Source of the DNA: Streptomyces collinus
Lineage (GTDB): Bacteria; Actinomycetota; Actinomycetes; Streptomycetales; Streptomycetaceae
Assembly: GCF_031348265.1 (NCBI RefSeq)
Contig: NZ_CP133771.1
Location: 2,790,001-2,854,000 of the forward strand
DNA: 64,000 nt
Reading direction: 5' to 3'
Within the stretch, counting starts at the first letter, position 1. Every line of letters begins with the position of its first letter. The notes below the pieces were generated by a model. It was not told where the DNA came from and did not search any database. It saw only the letters and a list, made by a program, of their open reading frames with translations. The position numbers were made by a program, and so were the translations under genes. Positions 41,548 to 50,029 of the stretch are shown in pieces.

Positions 41548-42393
41548 ATGGTGACACAGCCGAACGACCGGCCCGGCCTCGCCCGGCTCGGTCCCCCGAT
41601 CGACGCCCGTCCGCTGTTCGGCCCGGAACTGGAGGCACTCCTCGGCCTGTTGCGCGGGCTGCGCGCCCCTGACTGGGGACGGATCGCCGTCCCGGGCTGG
41701 ACCGTTCACGACGTCGCCGCGCACCTGCTCGGCGACTACCGCGCCCGCCTCGGCCGCCGGGAGCCGCCCCTCGTGTTCGCTCCCGACGAGGCCTTGGAGG
41801 CGTTCATCCACCGTGCCAACCAGGAGTGGGTCGACCTCCACCGGGACGTCACCGACGCGGCTCTCGTCGACGATCTGGAGCGGACCGGCACCGAACTGGC
41901 CCAACGCTTCGCCCGGGCAGACCTGTACACGCCTGCCCTCGGTGTGTCCTGGGCGGGGGTGGATCCGGCGCCGATGTGGCTGGACTGCGCCCGGGAGTTC
42001 ACCGAGCACTGGACCCACCGCCAGCAGATCCGGCACGCGGTGGGACGGGACACGGACGCGGAGCCGCGCGTCCTGTCCCTGGTCCTGGACACCTTCATGC
42101 GGGCGCTGCCGCACACCCTGCGCGATACCGGGGCGCCGGACGGCACGCAGATACAGGTGACGGTCGACGGCCCCGTCGAGGCCGGGTGGACCGTGACCGC
42201 GGGGCGGGACGGCTGGTCCCTGGCCCCCGCGCCCGCGGGCCGGCCTGCGGCCACGCTGCGGCTGGATGCGGAGACCGCCTGGCGACTGTGCACACGCGGC
42301 ATCCAGCCGGCCACGGCATTCGCACGGGCCGGGGTCCTGGGGGACCGGCGGCTGGGCGAGGCCGTCTGCCGGATCGTGTCCGTCGTGTACTGA
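41548..42393 (+). CDS. maleylpyruvate-isomerase-like (DinB-fold, mycothiol-dependent) protein
   Basis: The 281-residue protein has the N-terminal DinB-like four-helix domain (VPGWTVHDVAAHLLGDYRAR with a metal-ligand His, and FTEHWTHRQQIRHAVG with two more) and a C-terminal SCP2-like domain (TLRLDAETAWRLCTRG). Such proteins use mycothiol as cofactor; actual isomerase activity is rarely shown. ATG at 41548. Its TGA abuts the stop of the convergent gene, so the two share the sequence TGATCA. Confidence 0.87.
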   Translation: MVTQPNDRPGLARLGPPIDARPLFGPELEALLGLLRGLRAPDWGRIAVPGWTVHDVAAHLLGDYRARLGRREPPLVFAPDEALEAFIHRANQEWVDLHRDVTDAALVDDLERTGTELAQRFARADLYTPALGVSWAGVDPAPMWLDCAREFTEHWTHRQQIRHAVGRDTDAEPRVLSLVLDTFMRALPHTLRDTGAPDGTQIQVTVDGPVEAGWTVTAGRDGWSLAPAPAGRPAATLRLDAETAWRLCTRGIQPATAFARAGVLGDRRLGEAVCRIVSVVY

Positions 42394-43701
42394 TCACGTC
42401 CGTTTCGGTGCCGGGGACCGGGGTGCCTCAGCGGCGCGTTCGCAGTGCGGCCAGTCACCGAAGTCGCGGTCCCGGCTCCACAGCTTCCGGGCGGCCTGGA
42501 TGTTCCACTCCGGGTCCAGGGCCTTACGCGGCGTGCCGCCCAGTTCGCGCAGCCGGGCGTCGGAGATCTGGAACAGGCCCCAGTTCCGGGTGCCGTTGGT
42601 GTTGGGGAGGATGTGCAGCGGGTCGAGGAAGGACTGGCAGTCGGCGATGGCCACCGCCTTGTCCGGCACTTCGGGGAACACCTCCCGGACCCGCTGCCGC
42701 ACCTTCTGCGGCGACCACACCCCCATCCGGACGGGCGAGGTGTACAGCGCCTTCTTCGTCGGCTCCGCGACGACCCCGTTGGGCTGCAGTCCGGCGAGCA
42801 CCTGGAAGGCGGTGACCCGGCGCAGGGTCTGCGGGCCGAAGTCCCCGTCCACGCCGATGTCCGCGCCCTTGGCGTGCAGCAGGCGCTGCACCTCCCGCAC
42901 GCACTCGTCGTGCTCGCCCATCGCGATCACCGGCGGGCAGCCGGCCGAGAACAACGGCCGGACCGCCTCACCGGTTTTGCGGCCGCCGGCGCCGTCGCCG
43001 TCGCCGGAGGGCGACCGGCCACTCGACAGCACCCAGGCCGAGACCGTGACGGCGGCGAGGACCGCGGCGACGACGACGGTGACGCGCAGCCGGTGCCGAC
43101 GCGGCTGCCGCGCGGGCGGGGATGCCGCATCGGGGGCGGGGGGCTGCGGTGCCCGGTCGCCGTCCGAGGCCGAGGCCTGGGCCTGGGCCTGGGCCTGGGC
43201 CTGGGCCTGGGTTGGAGTTGAGGCCGGGGGCGGGGCCGTGGTGGGCGCCTCTGCTATCGGCTCGGCGCCCGGTTCGGCATTCGGTTCGGCGCTCGGCTCT
43301 GCATTCGGTTCGGCGCTCGGCTCTGCATTCGGCTCGACGTTCGGCTCTGCTTTCCGCTCGGCATTCGGCTCGGCGTTCGGCTCGGCTTCCCGGGGCGCTT
43401 CCGGTTCCGTCCTGCCTGCCGCTTGCGACACCGGTCCCCGTTCCGCGGCGGCACGCGCCGCGTCCGCCAGGGCCCACAGGCGGTGCAAGGTGCGCAGTTC
43501 GTCCGGGGTCGCACCGCAGACCGTGGCCAGCCGGTGCACGCTCCCGTAGTCCTGGGGCACCGACGTGCCCCGGCAGTAGCGGTGCAAGGTCGAGCCGGCA
43601 AGGCCGGACTTCCTGGCGAGGGCCTCGTAACTCAGGCCGGACCGGCTCTTCAACGAACGCAACAGCGCGGCGAACCGCTCCGTTTCCGGGCATGCGGACA
43701 A
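42394..43701 (-). CDS. transmembrane HTH protein with peptidoglycan-binding and lysozyme-like domains
   Basis: From TTG 43701 (GAGGGGGGA about 7 bases upstream) the protein has 435 residues. Residues 8-65 form an XRE-type helix-turn-helix (SYEALARKSGLAGSTLHRYC). Residues 105-150 repeat A-E-P-N/S units and 164-176 are Q-A repeats. One membrane helix spans 204-226. Outside the cell follow a PG_binding_1 domain (262-325, VDGDFGPQTLRRVTAFQ) and a transglycosylase-like domain (345-420, NGTRNWGLFQIS). The usual catalytic C-E-S reads CQS, so the enzyme may be inactive. It could sense cell-wall state and regulate genes. The exact start is uncertain. Confidence 0.78.
   Translation of the reverse strand: MSACPETERFAALLRSLKSRSGLSYEALARKSGLAGSTLHRYCRGTSVPQDYGSVHRLATVCGATPDELRTLHRLWALADAARAAAERGPVSQAAGRTEPEAPREAEPNAEPNAERKAEPNVEPNAEPSAEPNAEPSAEPNAEPGAEPIAEAPTTAPPPASTPTQAQAQAQAQAQASASDGDRAPQPPAPDAASPPARQPRRHRLRVTVVVAAVLAAVTVSAWVLSSGRSPSGDGDGAGGRKTGEAVRPLFSAGCPPVIAMGEHDECVREVQRLLHAKGADIGVDGDFGPQTLRRVTAFQVLAGLQPNGVVAEPTKKALYTSPVRMGVWSPQKVRQRVREVFPEVPDKAVAIADCQSFLDPLHILPNTNGTRNWGLFQISDARLRELGGTPRKALDPEWNIQAARKLWSRDRDFGDWPHCERAAEAPRSPAPKRT
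43174..43386. repeat. coding tandem repeats in the HTH/peptidoglycan protein
   Basis: Two arrays lie next to each other in the gene at 42394-43701. CCTGGG hexamers (43174-43212) encode the Gln-Ala run, and 12-bp units such as GGCTCGGCATTC (43256-43386) encode the Ala-Glu-Pro-Asn/Ser run, some grouped as 24-bp doublets. Copy number probably varies between strains. Confidence 0.8.
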
Positions 43702-43933
43702 GGCCGTTCCCCCCTCGGGAATCCCACGGACGCTGGTCGGGCGTCTCGTGCCGCCACTGTGCCACCAAAGGCGTCCCATGGCCGTCCCAACGGTTCCGGA
43801 ACGCGCCAGGTGCGCGGCCCACCGGCGTCCCGGCGTCCCAGCGGGCCCCCACGTCCTTGCCCGGCCCGGTCGCGCCTTGTCAGCGTCGGGCCGTCCGCAC
43901 CACCGTCCCCAGATCTCCGAGGAGACCAGGCTC

Positions 43934-44362
43934 ATGCGCCTTTCCGTCCGCCGGAACTCCCGTGCAAACCCGCTGCTCGCCGTGCTCGCCGTCAGCGCCG
44001 CCGCCGTCGCCACCCTGGCCGTGCCGAGCTCCGCGTCGGCGGCCCCGGCCGCGCCCGCCGCGGTGGACTGCGCGTCCGGGCACATCTGCTTCTGGACCGG
44101 AGCCAACTTCACCGGCAGCAAGTGCGCCTGGGACGTGGCCGACCCCGACTGGCAGAGCGGTGCCGTCCGCTGTTCCTGGGCCGCCACGACCAACGTGAAG
44201 TCCGTGTGGAACGCCGGCACCAGCAGCTCCAGCGGTGTCGCGTACTACCGGGGCGCCAACTACAGCGACCGGGTCGGCTGCACCCGCCAGCAGCACGGCG
44301 GAAACCTCGCCGGTACGTACAAGGTCCGCTCCCACCGCTGGATCTCGGGCAGCTGCGGCTGA
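43934..44362 (+). CDS. secreted peptidase-inhibitor I36-like protein
   Basis: GAGGAG lies about 9 bases before the ATG. The 142-residue protein has a Sec signal peptide (LLAVLAVSAAAVATLAV, ASAAPAA) and a single domain with SGHICFWTGANFTG, VRCSWAATTN and a C-terminal cysteine, the pattern of the I36 family typified by the Streptomyces metalloproteinase inhibitor SMPI. Activity is not certain, since many members are untested. A perfect 19-bp terminator hairpin follows. Confidence 0.85.
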   Translation: MRLSVRRNSRANPLLAVLAVSAAAVATLAVPSSASAAPAAPAAVDCASGHICFWTGANFTGSKCAWDVADPDWQSGAVRCSWAATTNVKSVWNAGTSSSSGVAYYRGANYSDRVGCTRQQHGGNLAGTYKVRSHRWISGSCG

Positions 44363-44385
44363 CCGGACCGGCCATCGGTACGAAC

Positions 44386-44429
44386 GCGGTGGCGTGCACG
44401 CCCGTCTGCTCGGGCGTGCACGCCACCGC
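44386..44429. terminator. perfect 19-bp hairpin terminator between convergent genes
   Basis: GCGGTGGCGTGCACGCCCG (44386-44404) pairs with its exact complement at 44411-44429 around a six-base loop. It separates the I36-like gene (plus) and the SulP gene (minus) and should end both transcripts. Confidence 0.85.
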
Positions 44430-44450
44430 GCCATGTCCGCAGGGGCAGGC

Positions 44451-46736
44451 TCAGCCCACCAGGGGCGACCGTGCGTGCTCCTCGGGGAGGGGCCGCGTGT
44501 CGAGGTAGAACCACTCGGCGTCCGCGGTGGGCCAGGGCGACGGTTCCGCCGCATCCTCGCCGGGGACCGGGCGCCGGGGCAGCGGCGCCGGTGCCGGGCC
44601 CGGGTCCACGGCCTGCTTCGCCTCCCCCGGCATCAGCAGCTCCACCCGCAGCCCAAGACCTCGCTGCTGGGCGGTGAACTCCTCGACCTGGCTGCGGCAG
44701 GCGTGGTCCAGGTGGGTCACGCCGGTCAGGTCGAGACGGATCCTCGGCTTCCCGGACGCGGCGGCCGCCTCCAGCGCGTCGATCACCTTCGGCAGCCGCA
44801 GGAACGTGGCGTTGCCGGCCATGACGACCTTGGCCGTGTCCTGCTCGACGTGCTGGCGGATCACCGTCTGCGACATGCGCAGCGCGGCCAGCACGATCCC
44901 CGCGGCGAGACCGAACAGCACGCCCTCCAGCAGCGCGGTCGCCACGATGACCAGCATGGTCAGCGTCATCACCGCGAACTCGCCCCTGTCCTGACGCCAC
45001 ATCTTCGGGAACTCGGCGGGCCCGAACAGCTTCCAGCCGCTGTGCACGAGGACGCCGGCCAGCACGGAGATCGGGATCAGCGCGAGCACCTGGGGCAGCA
45101 GCAGCGCGAACAGCAGCAGCCACAGGCCGTGCAGGGTGCGGGAGAGCCGGGTCTTGGCCCCGGCCTGGACGTTCGCCGAACTGCGCGCCACCACCGCGGT
45201 GATGGGGAGCGCGCCGAGGATGCCCGCGACGGTGTTGCCCGCGCCCTGGGCGATCAGCTCGGTGTTGTAGCGGGTGCGCGGGCCATTGTGCATACGGTCC
45301 ACGGCGGCGGCCGTGAACAGGCTCTCCGCGGACGCGATGACCGTGAAGGTGAGGATCGCGGTGATGATCGTCCCGTCGGCGAGCCCGGCGAACTGCTCCG
45401 CGCCCGGCACCTGCACGGAGTTGAGCAGGTTGCCCACCTGGAGGGTCTTCACGTCCACGCCGGGCAGCGCTGCGACGACCATGCCGATGCCGACGGCGAC
45501 CAGGGCGGCGGGGATCTTCCCGGCCGGCCCGGGCACCTTCTTCCAGACGAAGCTGAGCACGATCGTGACGACACCGAGCAGCATGGCGATCATCGCCTGC
45601 GGGTTCGTCAGGACGCCGGCCAGCAGCCCGGGGATCCCGGCCATGTTCTCCAACGCGGTGCCGGGGGCCTTGGCGTCGGCCATCGGGTAGGCCTGGCTGA
45701 ACATCAGCGGCACACCGATGCCGGCGAGCATGCCCTGGACGACGGCGACCGAGATGGCCTGGAACATCCGGCCGAGCCGGACCAGTCCGAGGACGATCTG
45801 GAGGAGGCCGGCGAACAGCACGATCACGCCGAGCATGGCCACGCCGACCTCGGCGACGGTCTCCGCGACCAGCGCGGCGAGCCCCGCGGCCGGGCCGCTG
45901 ACCTGGAGCGTGCTGCCCCGGACGGCGCCGACGACCAGACCGCCGATCACCCCGGAGATGATCCCGAGTTCGGCGGGGACGCCGGAGGCGACGGCAACAC
46001 CGATGCACAGCGGCAGGGCCACGAGGAAGACGACGAGGGAGGCGGTGATGTCGGTGGCCAGGTCCCCCTTCGCGCCACCCTTGCCGCCAGAGCCTTCCGC
46101 TCCCGCCTTGCCTCCGACGCCCGTCGCTCCACCCCTGCCGCCGACGCCCTTGGCACCGTTCATCACACCGCGGAGCAGCCCGCCCAGCGCGCCACCGACC
46201 GCGATGCCGGCTCCCGGGCCGTCCGGACCACCCTGGAGGTGCTCGCCCTGTCCCCGGTCCGAGCGCCCCCCTGAACCGCCCCCGGACCAGCCGCCGCCCC
46301 GGCCTCCGAGCCCCTCCGGCGGACCTTCGGACGCCCCACCTCTCACACCACCGTCCACCGGCCAGGCCCCCGTATCCCCTGCCGGGCCGCCCGCCGACCA
46401 GTCCCCCGTATCCGGCGCCGAGCCCCCGCCCGACCAGCCTCCCGTACCCGCCGCCGGGCCCCCGCCCGACCAGCCTCCCGTACCCGCCGCCGGGCCCCCG
46501 CCGGACCAATCCCCCGAACCCCCCGCCGGACCCCCGCCCGACCAATCCCCCTCCAGACCGCCCGTCGACCAGCCCCCCGTGTCCCCCGTGCCCCCCGCGG
46601 AACCGGCCCCCCACTCCGCGAACCCGTCCGTCGGAGGACCGCCCGACCGCCAGCCGCCCTCGCCGCCCGACGGCCCCCCGGATCGACGGCCCCCCGGACC
46701 GCCCCGCGTCCTCCCCCGCGCATGGGCCCCGCTCAC
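44451..46736 (-). CDS. SulP-family anion (probably bicarbonate) transporter with Gly-rich extension
   Basis: The GTG at 46736 overlaps the carbonic anhydrase stop (GTGA), giving 761 residues. The first ~220 are Gly/Ser/Trp/Pro-rich repeats (WSGGGPAAGTGG units), unusual for the family. The SulP membrane domain follows (about 10-12 segments, DITASLVVFLVALPLCIGVA, LQVSGPAAGLAALVA, ITAVVARSSANVQAGAKTRL), then a C-terminal STAS domain (RIRLDLTGVTHLDHACRSQ). Coupling to a beta-carbonic anhydrase points to bicarbonate as substrate. Sulfate uptake is an alternative. Confidence 0.9.
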   Translation of the reverse strand: MSGAHARGRTRGGPGGRRSGGPSGGEGGWRSGGPPTDGFAEWGAGSAGGTGDTGGWSTGGLEGDWSGGGPAGGSGDWSGGGPAAGTGGWSGGGPAAGTGGWSGGGSAPDTGDWSAGGPAGDTGAWPVDGGVRGGASEGPPEGLGGRGGGWSGGGSGGRSDRGQGEHLQGGPDGPGAGIAVGGALGGLLRGVMNGAKGVGGRGGATGVGGKAGAEGSGGKGGAKGDLATDITASLVVFLVALPLCIGVAVASGVPAELGIISGVIGGLVVGAVRGSTLQVSGPAAGLAALVAETVAEVGVAMLGVIVLFAGLLQIVLGLVRLGRMFQAISVAVVQGMLAGIGVPLMFSQAYPMADAKAPGTALENMAGIPGLLAGVLTNPQAMIAMLLGVVTIVLSFVWKKVPGPAGKIPAALVAVGIGMVVAALPGVDVKTLQVGNLLNSVQVPGAEQFAGLADGTIITAILTFTVIASAESLFTAAAVDRMHNGPRTRYNTELIAQGAGNTVAGILGALPITAVVARSSANVQAGAKTRLSRTLHGLWLLLFALLLPQVLALIPISVLAGVLVHSGWKLFGPAEFPKMWRQDRGEFAVMTLTMLVIVATALLEGVLFGLAAGIVLAALRMSQTVIRQHVEQDTAKVVMAGNATFLRLPKVIDALEAAAASGKPRIRLDLTGVTHLDHACRSQVEEFTAQQRGLGLRVELLMPGEAKQAVDPGPAPAPLPRRPVPGEDAAEPSPWPTADAEWFYLDTRPLPEEHARSPLVG
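46370..46570. repeat. 36-bp tandem repeats encoding the SulP Gly-rich extension
   Basis: A 36-bp unit beginning CCCGTACCCGCCGCCGGGCC occupies 46441-46476 and recurs at 46477-46512 with few changes; diverged copies flank it. The repeats encode the W-S-G-G-G-P-A-A-G-T-G-G units of the transporter's N-terminus and stay in frame. Confidence 0.8.
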
Positions 46737-47338
46737 GCGGCGTGCACCCGAAAGTCGCCTTCGTCGCCCAGCTCGTAGACGAAGCCGGTGTCGACCTCGT
46801 AGTACCAGCCGTGCAGCCGCAGCCGGCCCGAGTCGAGGCGTTGCCGGACCACGGGGTAACTGCGCAGCGCGGCCAGCTGGTTGACGACGTTGCCCTGGGA
46901 GACCTCCGGCAGGGACGGGTCGTCCGGGGCGGTCTCCAGTACGGAGGCCAGCTCGGGGCGGGCGATGCGGAGCCAGGCATCCACGCCGGGCAGGGCCGAC
47001 AGGTCGTCGCCGGACTTCAGCGCGCCCATCGCACCGCAGTGTGAGTGACCGCACACCACGATGTCCTGAACTCCGAGCACCTCCAGTGCGTACTCGATGG
47101 TGGCCGCCTCTCCACAGGCCCCGGGCCGTCCGTAGGGCGGCACGATATTTCCTGCGTTCCGCAGCTCGAATATCTCTCCGGGCCGCGCTCCGGTGATCAT
47201 CGCGGGTATGACACGCGAGTCCGAGCAGGTAATGAACAGCGCTTCCGGATATTGCCCTTCAGCCAGTTTCCGGTATTCGCCGCTGTTGAAATCGACGCGC
47301 GTCCTGAACGTCCGGGCACGGTCCAGCAAAGCCTTCAT
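46733..47338 (-). CDS. beta-carbonic anhydrase
   Basis: The 201-residue enzyme has the zinc ligands C38 in ITCSDSR, H98 and C101 in CGHSHCGAM, with the D40-R42 dyad. It interconverts CO2 and bicarbonate in the cytoplasm. Its stop overlaps the SulP transporter's start, so an HCO3- supply system is likely. ATG start with AGGAGAG upstream. It diverges from the two-component system, 217 bp away. Confidence 0.95.
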   Translation of the reverse strand: MKALLDRARTFRTRVDFNSGEYRKLAEGQYPEALFITCSDSRVIPAMITGARPGEIFELRNAGNIVPPYGRPGACGEAATIEYALEVLGVQDIVVCGHSHCGAMGALKSGDDLSALPGVDAWLRIARPELASVLETAPDDPSLPEVSQGNVVNQLAALRSYPVVRQRLDSGRLRLHGWYYEVDTGFVYELGDEGDFRVHAA

Positions 47339-47555
47339 CGCACTCTCCTGAGCTGGGGTTACTCCCTGTGCGCTCCACCGTAGACGGCCGACCTACAGAG
47401 GAAGGTTAAGCAAACTCCAGAGCCCGGCCAGCAATTGCACATTCTTTGTCCGGATTCCCAGATGCAGCGTCTTCTTGTAGCGTGTGAACTCCGCGGCAGG
47501 GAATGTAAATTCACGCTGCCCGGATTCATGCCGGTTTCACGGAGAGACAGGACGT

Positions 47556-48380
47556 ATGGGCCTACGAGTGCTGCTCATCGAAGACGACGAGACGATCGCC
47601 GAGCCGCTCGCCGAGGGGCTCGGCCACTTCGGGCTGACGGTCGACCACGTCGCCACCGGGACGGACGGCCTGAGAGGCCCGTACAACGACGTCGTGCTGC
47701 TAGACCTGGGGCTGCCGGACATGGACGGCATCGACGTGTGCCGCGGCATCCGGCAGGTCTCGGACGTGCCCATCGTCATCCTCAGCGCACGCGGCGAGGA
47801 GGCCGACCGCGTGCTGGGTCTGGAGCTGGGCGCCGACGACTACCTGGCGAAACCATTCAGCGTGCGGGAACTGGTCGCCCGGGTCCGTGCGGTGACCCGC
47901 CGCACGCAACGCGCCCAACCCACCCAACGCACCCACACGGCGTTCCCCGAGGCGCCGGGCCCTCTGAGCGCCCCCGAGCCGGCACCGGCCGAACCTGCCT
48001 ACGAACCCGCCCCGGCCCTCTCCTACGAACCCCCGGCGGCGTCCGCGTCCACCCCCGACCCCGCCCCCGCGCACGACCCGGGCCCGCTCGTCGTGGACCG
48101 CCGTACCCGCCAGGTCTGGGTCGGCGACGCCCCCGTGCTGCTCACGCCCAAGGAGTTCGACCTGCTGGCGCTGCTCAGCGAGGACCCCGGCGCGGTCTAC
48201 TCGCGGCAGCAGATCCTCGACCGCGTCTGGGACCCCCACTACGACGGCCCGACCAAGACGCTGGACGTCCATGTCGCCGCGCTGCGGAAGAAGCTGGGGC
48301 ACCCGGCGTGGATCCGGACCCTGCGGGGCGTCGGTTTCCGGCTGTCCGTGCACACGGGGCCGCAGGTGGCCTCTCCATGA
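47556..48380 (+). CDS. OmpR/PhoB-family response regulator
   Basis: The 274-residue regulator has a receiver domain with E9-D10-D11 acidic pocket, phospho-acceptor D50 in VVLLDLGLPDMDG, and KPFS lysine near 100. A proline/alanine-rich linker of ~60 residues (PEAPGPLSAPEPAPAEP), longer than usual, leads to a winged-helix DNA-binding domain (LTPKEFDLLALLSEDPG, TLDVHVAALRKKLG). ATG with GGAGAGA upstream. Its stop overlaps the kinase gene start. Confidence 0.95.
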   Translation: MGLRVLLIEDDETIAEPLAEGLGHFGLTVDHVATGTDGLRGPYNDVVLLDLGLPDMDGIDVCRGIRQVSDVPIVILSARGEEADRVLGLELGADDYLAKPFSVRELVARVRAVTRRTQRAQPTQRTHTAFPEAPGPLSAPEPAPAEPAYEPAPALSYEPPAASASTPDPAPAHDPGPLVVDRRTRQVWVGDAPVLLTPKEFDLLALLSEDPGAVYSRQQILDRVWDPHYDGPTKTLDVHVAALRKKLGHPAWIRTLRGVGFRLSVHTGPQVASP

Positions 48381-49864
48381 CCCGCCGGCTGCTGCTCAGC
48401 TACCTCAGCCTGGCCGCGCTGGTGCTGCTCTGCCTGGAGATCCCGCTGGGCTTCGTGTACTCGCGCGGGGAGCGGGAGCGGGTGGTCAACGCGGCGAAGG
48501 ACGAGGCCGAGTCGGTCTCGGCGTACGCGGCGCTGTCCCTGGCGGCGGGGCGCGGCGAGCGGGACCTTCCCGGGCGGGTGGCGCACTGCGCGCAGCGCAT
48601 CGGGGGCAAGGTCGTGATCGTCGACGCGGCGGGCACGCCGCTCGCCACCTCGCACCGGCTGGACGCCGGGATGTCCGGAACGCTGGCCGCCCGGCCGGGT
48701 ATCGCGGCGGCGCTGCGGGGCACCTCGACCGTGGACGTCCGCACCTCCACCATCGGCGGGGTCGAGTACCTGTCGGTGGCCGCGCCGGTCGGCCAGGAGG
48801 CGCGGCCGGTGGGTGCGGTGTGGCTGACGGTGCCGACGCGGACGGTCCACGAGCGGGTGCATCACGTCTGGCTGCTGCTCGCGCTGGGCGGGTTCGCCGT
48901 GCTGACGGCCGTCGCGGTGGTCGGTTTCGCCTTCGCCCGCTGGGCGGGCCGCCCCATCCGCGAACTGGAGCAGGCCACCCACGACTTGGCCGACGGCGGC
49001 AGGTTCGAGCCGGTGACGATCACGAAGGGTCCGCCGGAAGTACGCAGTCTGGCCGCGGCGTTCAACCACACCGCGGCCCGGTTCGCCCATCTGCTGGCCT
49101 CCCAGCGGGCGTTCGCGGGCGAGGCCTCGCACCAGCTGAAGACACCGCTGGCGGCGCTGCGGCTGCGCCTGGAGAACCTGGAGCCGGACGTCGCCGCCCG
49201 CGCCCGGGGCAGTCTCACCGCGGCCGTCACGGAGACGGACCGGCTCGCCCGGATGGTCGGGCACCTGCTGGCCATGGCGCGGCTGGAGGAGCACGCGGCC
49301 ATTCCCGCCACGGTCGATCTGGGTGCGGTCTGTGCGGAGCGGCACCGCACCTGGCAGCCGCTGTTCGCACGGGAGGACGTCTCGCTGGTGCTCTTCGCGG
49401 GGAGCGTGGGCCCGGTGCTCGCGGTGCCGGGGGCCGTGGAGCAGATCATGGACAACCTGCTGTCCAACGCCCTGCGGGCGTCCCCGGCGGGCAGCACCGT
49501 CACGGTCGAACTGCGGCTGCAGGCCCCGCCCCGGCGGGCGTTGCGCGACAGCCGCCCCCGCTGGGTCGACCTGCATGTCACCGACGAGGGCCCGGGCATG
49601 ACGGAGGAGCAGCGGGCCCGCGCCTTCGACCGCTTCTGGCGCGCCCCGGGCGCCCCCAAGGGCGGTACGGGACTCGGCCTCGCCCTGGTGCAGCGGCTGG
49701 CCCATGCCAGCGGCGGGGAGGCGACCCTGCGCGCGGCGGCGACCGGCGGCCTGGACGTGGTGATCCGGCTGCCGTCCGCGCGGCCGCCGGGCGAGAGTGA
49801 CCACGGTCCGGGCGGCGACCGCCCGAGGAGGCCGAGACGGGAGGCACCGGCGCTGCCGGCCTAG
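48377..49864 (+). CDS. sensor histidine kinase
   Basis: The 495-residue kinase has two membrane helices (residues about 4-27 and 160-182) around an extracytoplasmic sensor domain, a HAMP linker (ARWAGRPIRELEQATHDL), H-box EASHQLKTPLAAL, N-box QIMDNLLSNALRASP, G1 VTDEGPGM and G2 GGTGLGLALVQ. The tail is Arg/Pro-rich. ATG overlaps the response-regulator stop (ATGA). The signal is unknown; the divergent carbonic anhydrase/SulP operon is a possible target by proximity only. Confidence 0.95.
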   Translation: MTRRLLLSYLSLAALVLLCLEIPLGFVYSRGERERVVNAAKDEAESVSAYAALSLAAGRGERDLPGRVAHCAQRIGGKVVIVDAAGTPLATSHRLDAGMSGTLAARPGIAAALRGTSTVDVRTSTIGGVEYLSVAAPVGQEARPVGAVWLTVPTRTVHERVHHVWLLLALGGFAVLTAVAVVGFAFARWAGRPIRELEQATHDLADGGRFEPVTITKGPPEVRSLAAAFNHTAARFAHLLASQRAFAGEASHQLKTPLAALRLRLENLEPDVAARARGSLTAAVTETDRLARMVGHLLAMARLEEHAAIPATVDLGAVCAERHRTWQPLFAREDVSLVLFAGSVGPVLAVPGAVEQIMDNLLSNALRASPAGSTVTVELRLQAPPRRALRDSRPRWVDLHVTDEGPGMTEEQRARAFDRFWRAPGAPKGGTGLGLALVQRLAHASGGEATLRAAATGGLDVVIRLPSARPPGESDHGPGGDRPRRPRREAPALPA

Positions 49865-50029
49865 AGCCCGTATCCCGCGGCGCACAGGCGGCACACAGCA
49901 TGCCGCCCCACGGCCACGAGTTGTCCATGCCCCGTCAACCCTGCCCCCTTAGCGTCCCTCTCGCCTCCCCCCACGCACGACCCTGCCGTCGACCGGCGGC
50001 AGGGCGGTACGGCACCTCTTGGAGTGAGA

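Noticed and set aside
43934..44362. Lantibiotic or bacteriocin precursor
   Set aside because: Sec signal peptide and a folded Cys/Trp-rich domain fit the I36 inhibitor family; no modification genes are nearby.
46343..46723. Separate Arg/Gly-rich protein antisense or shifted in the SulP repeat region
   Set aside because: Tandem 36-bp repeats keep several frames open; only the SulP frame continues into a recognisable domain.
44451..47054. A longer SulP start inside the carbonic anhydrase gene
   Set aside because: It would overlap the anhydrase by over 300 bp. GTG 46736 overlapping the anhydrase stop is the natural start.
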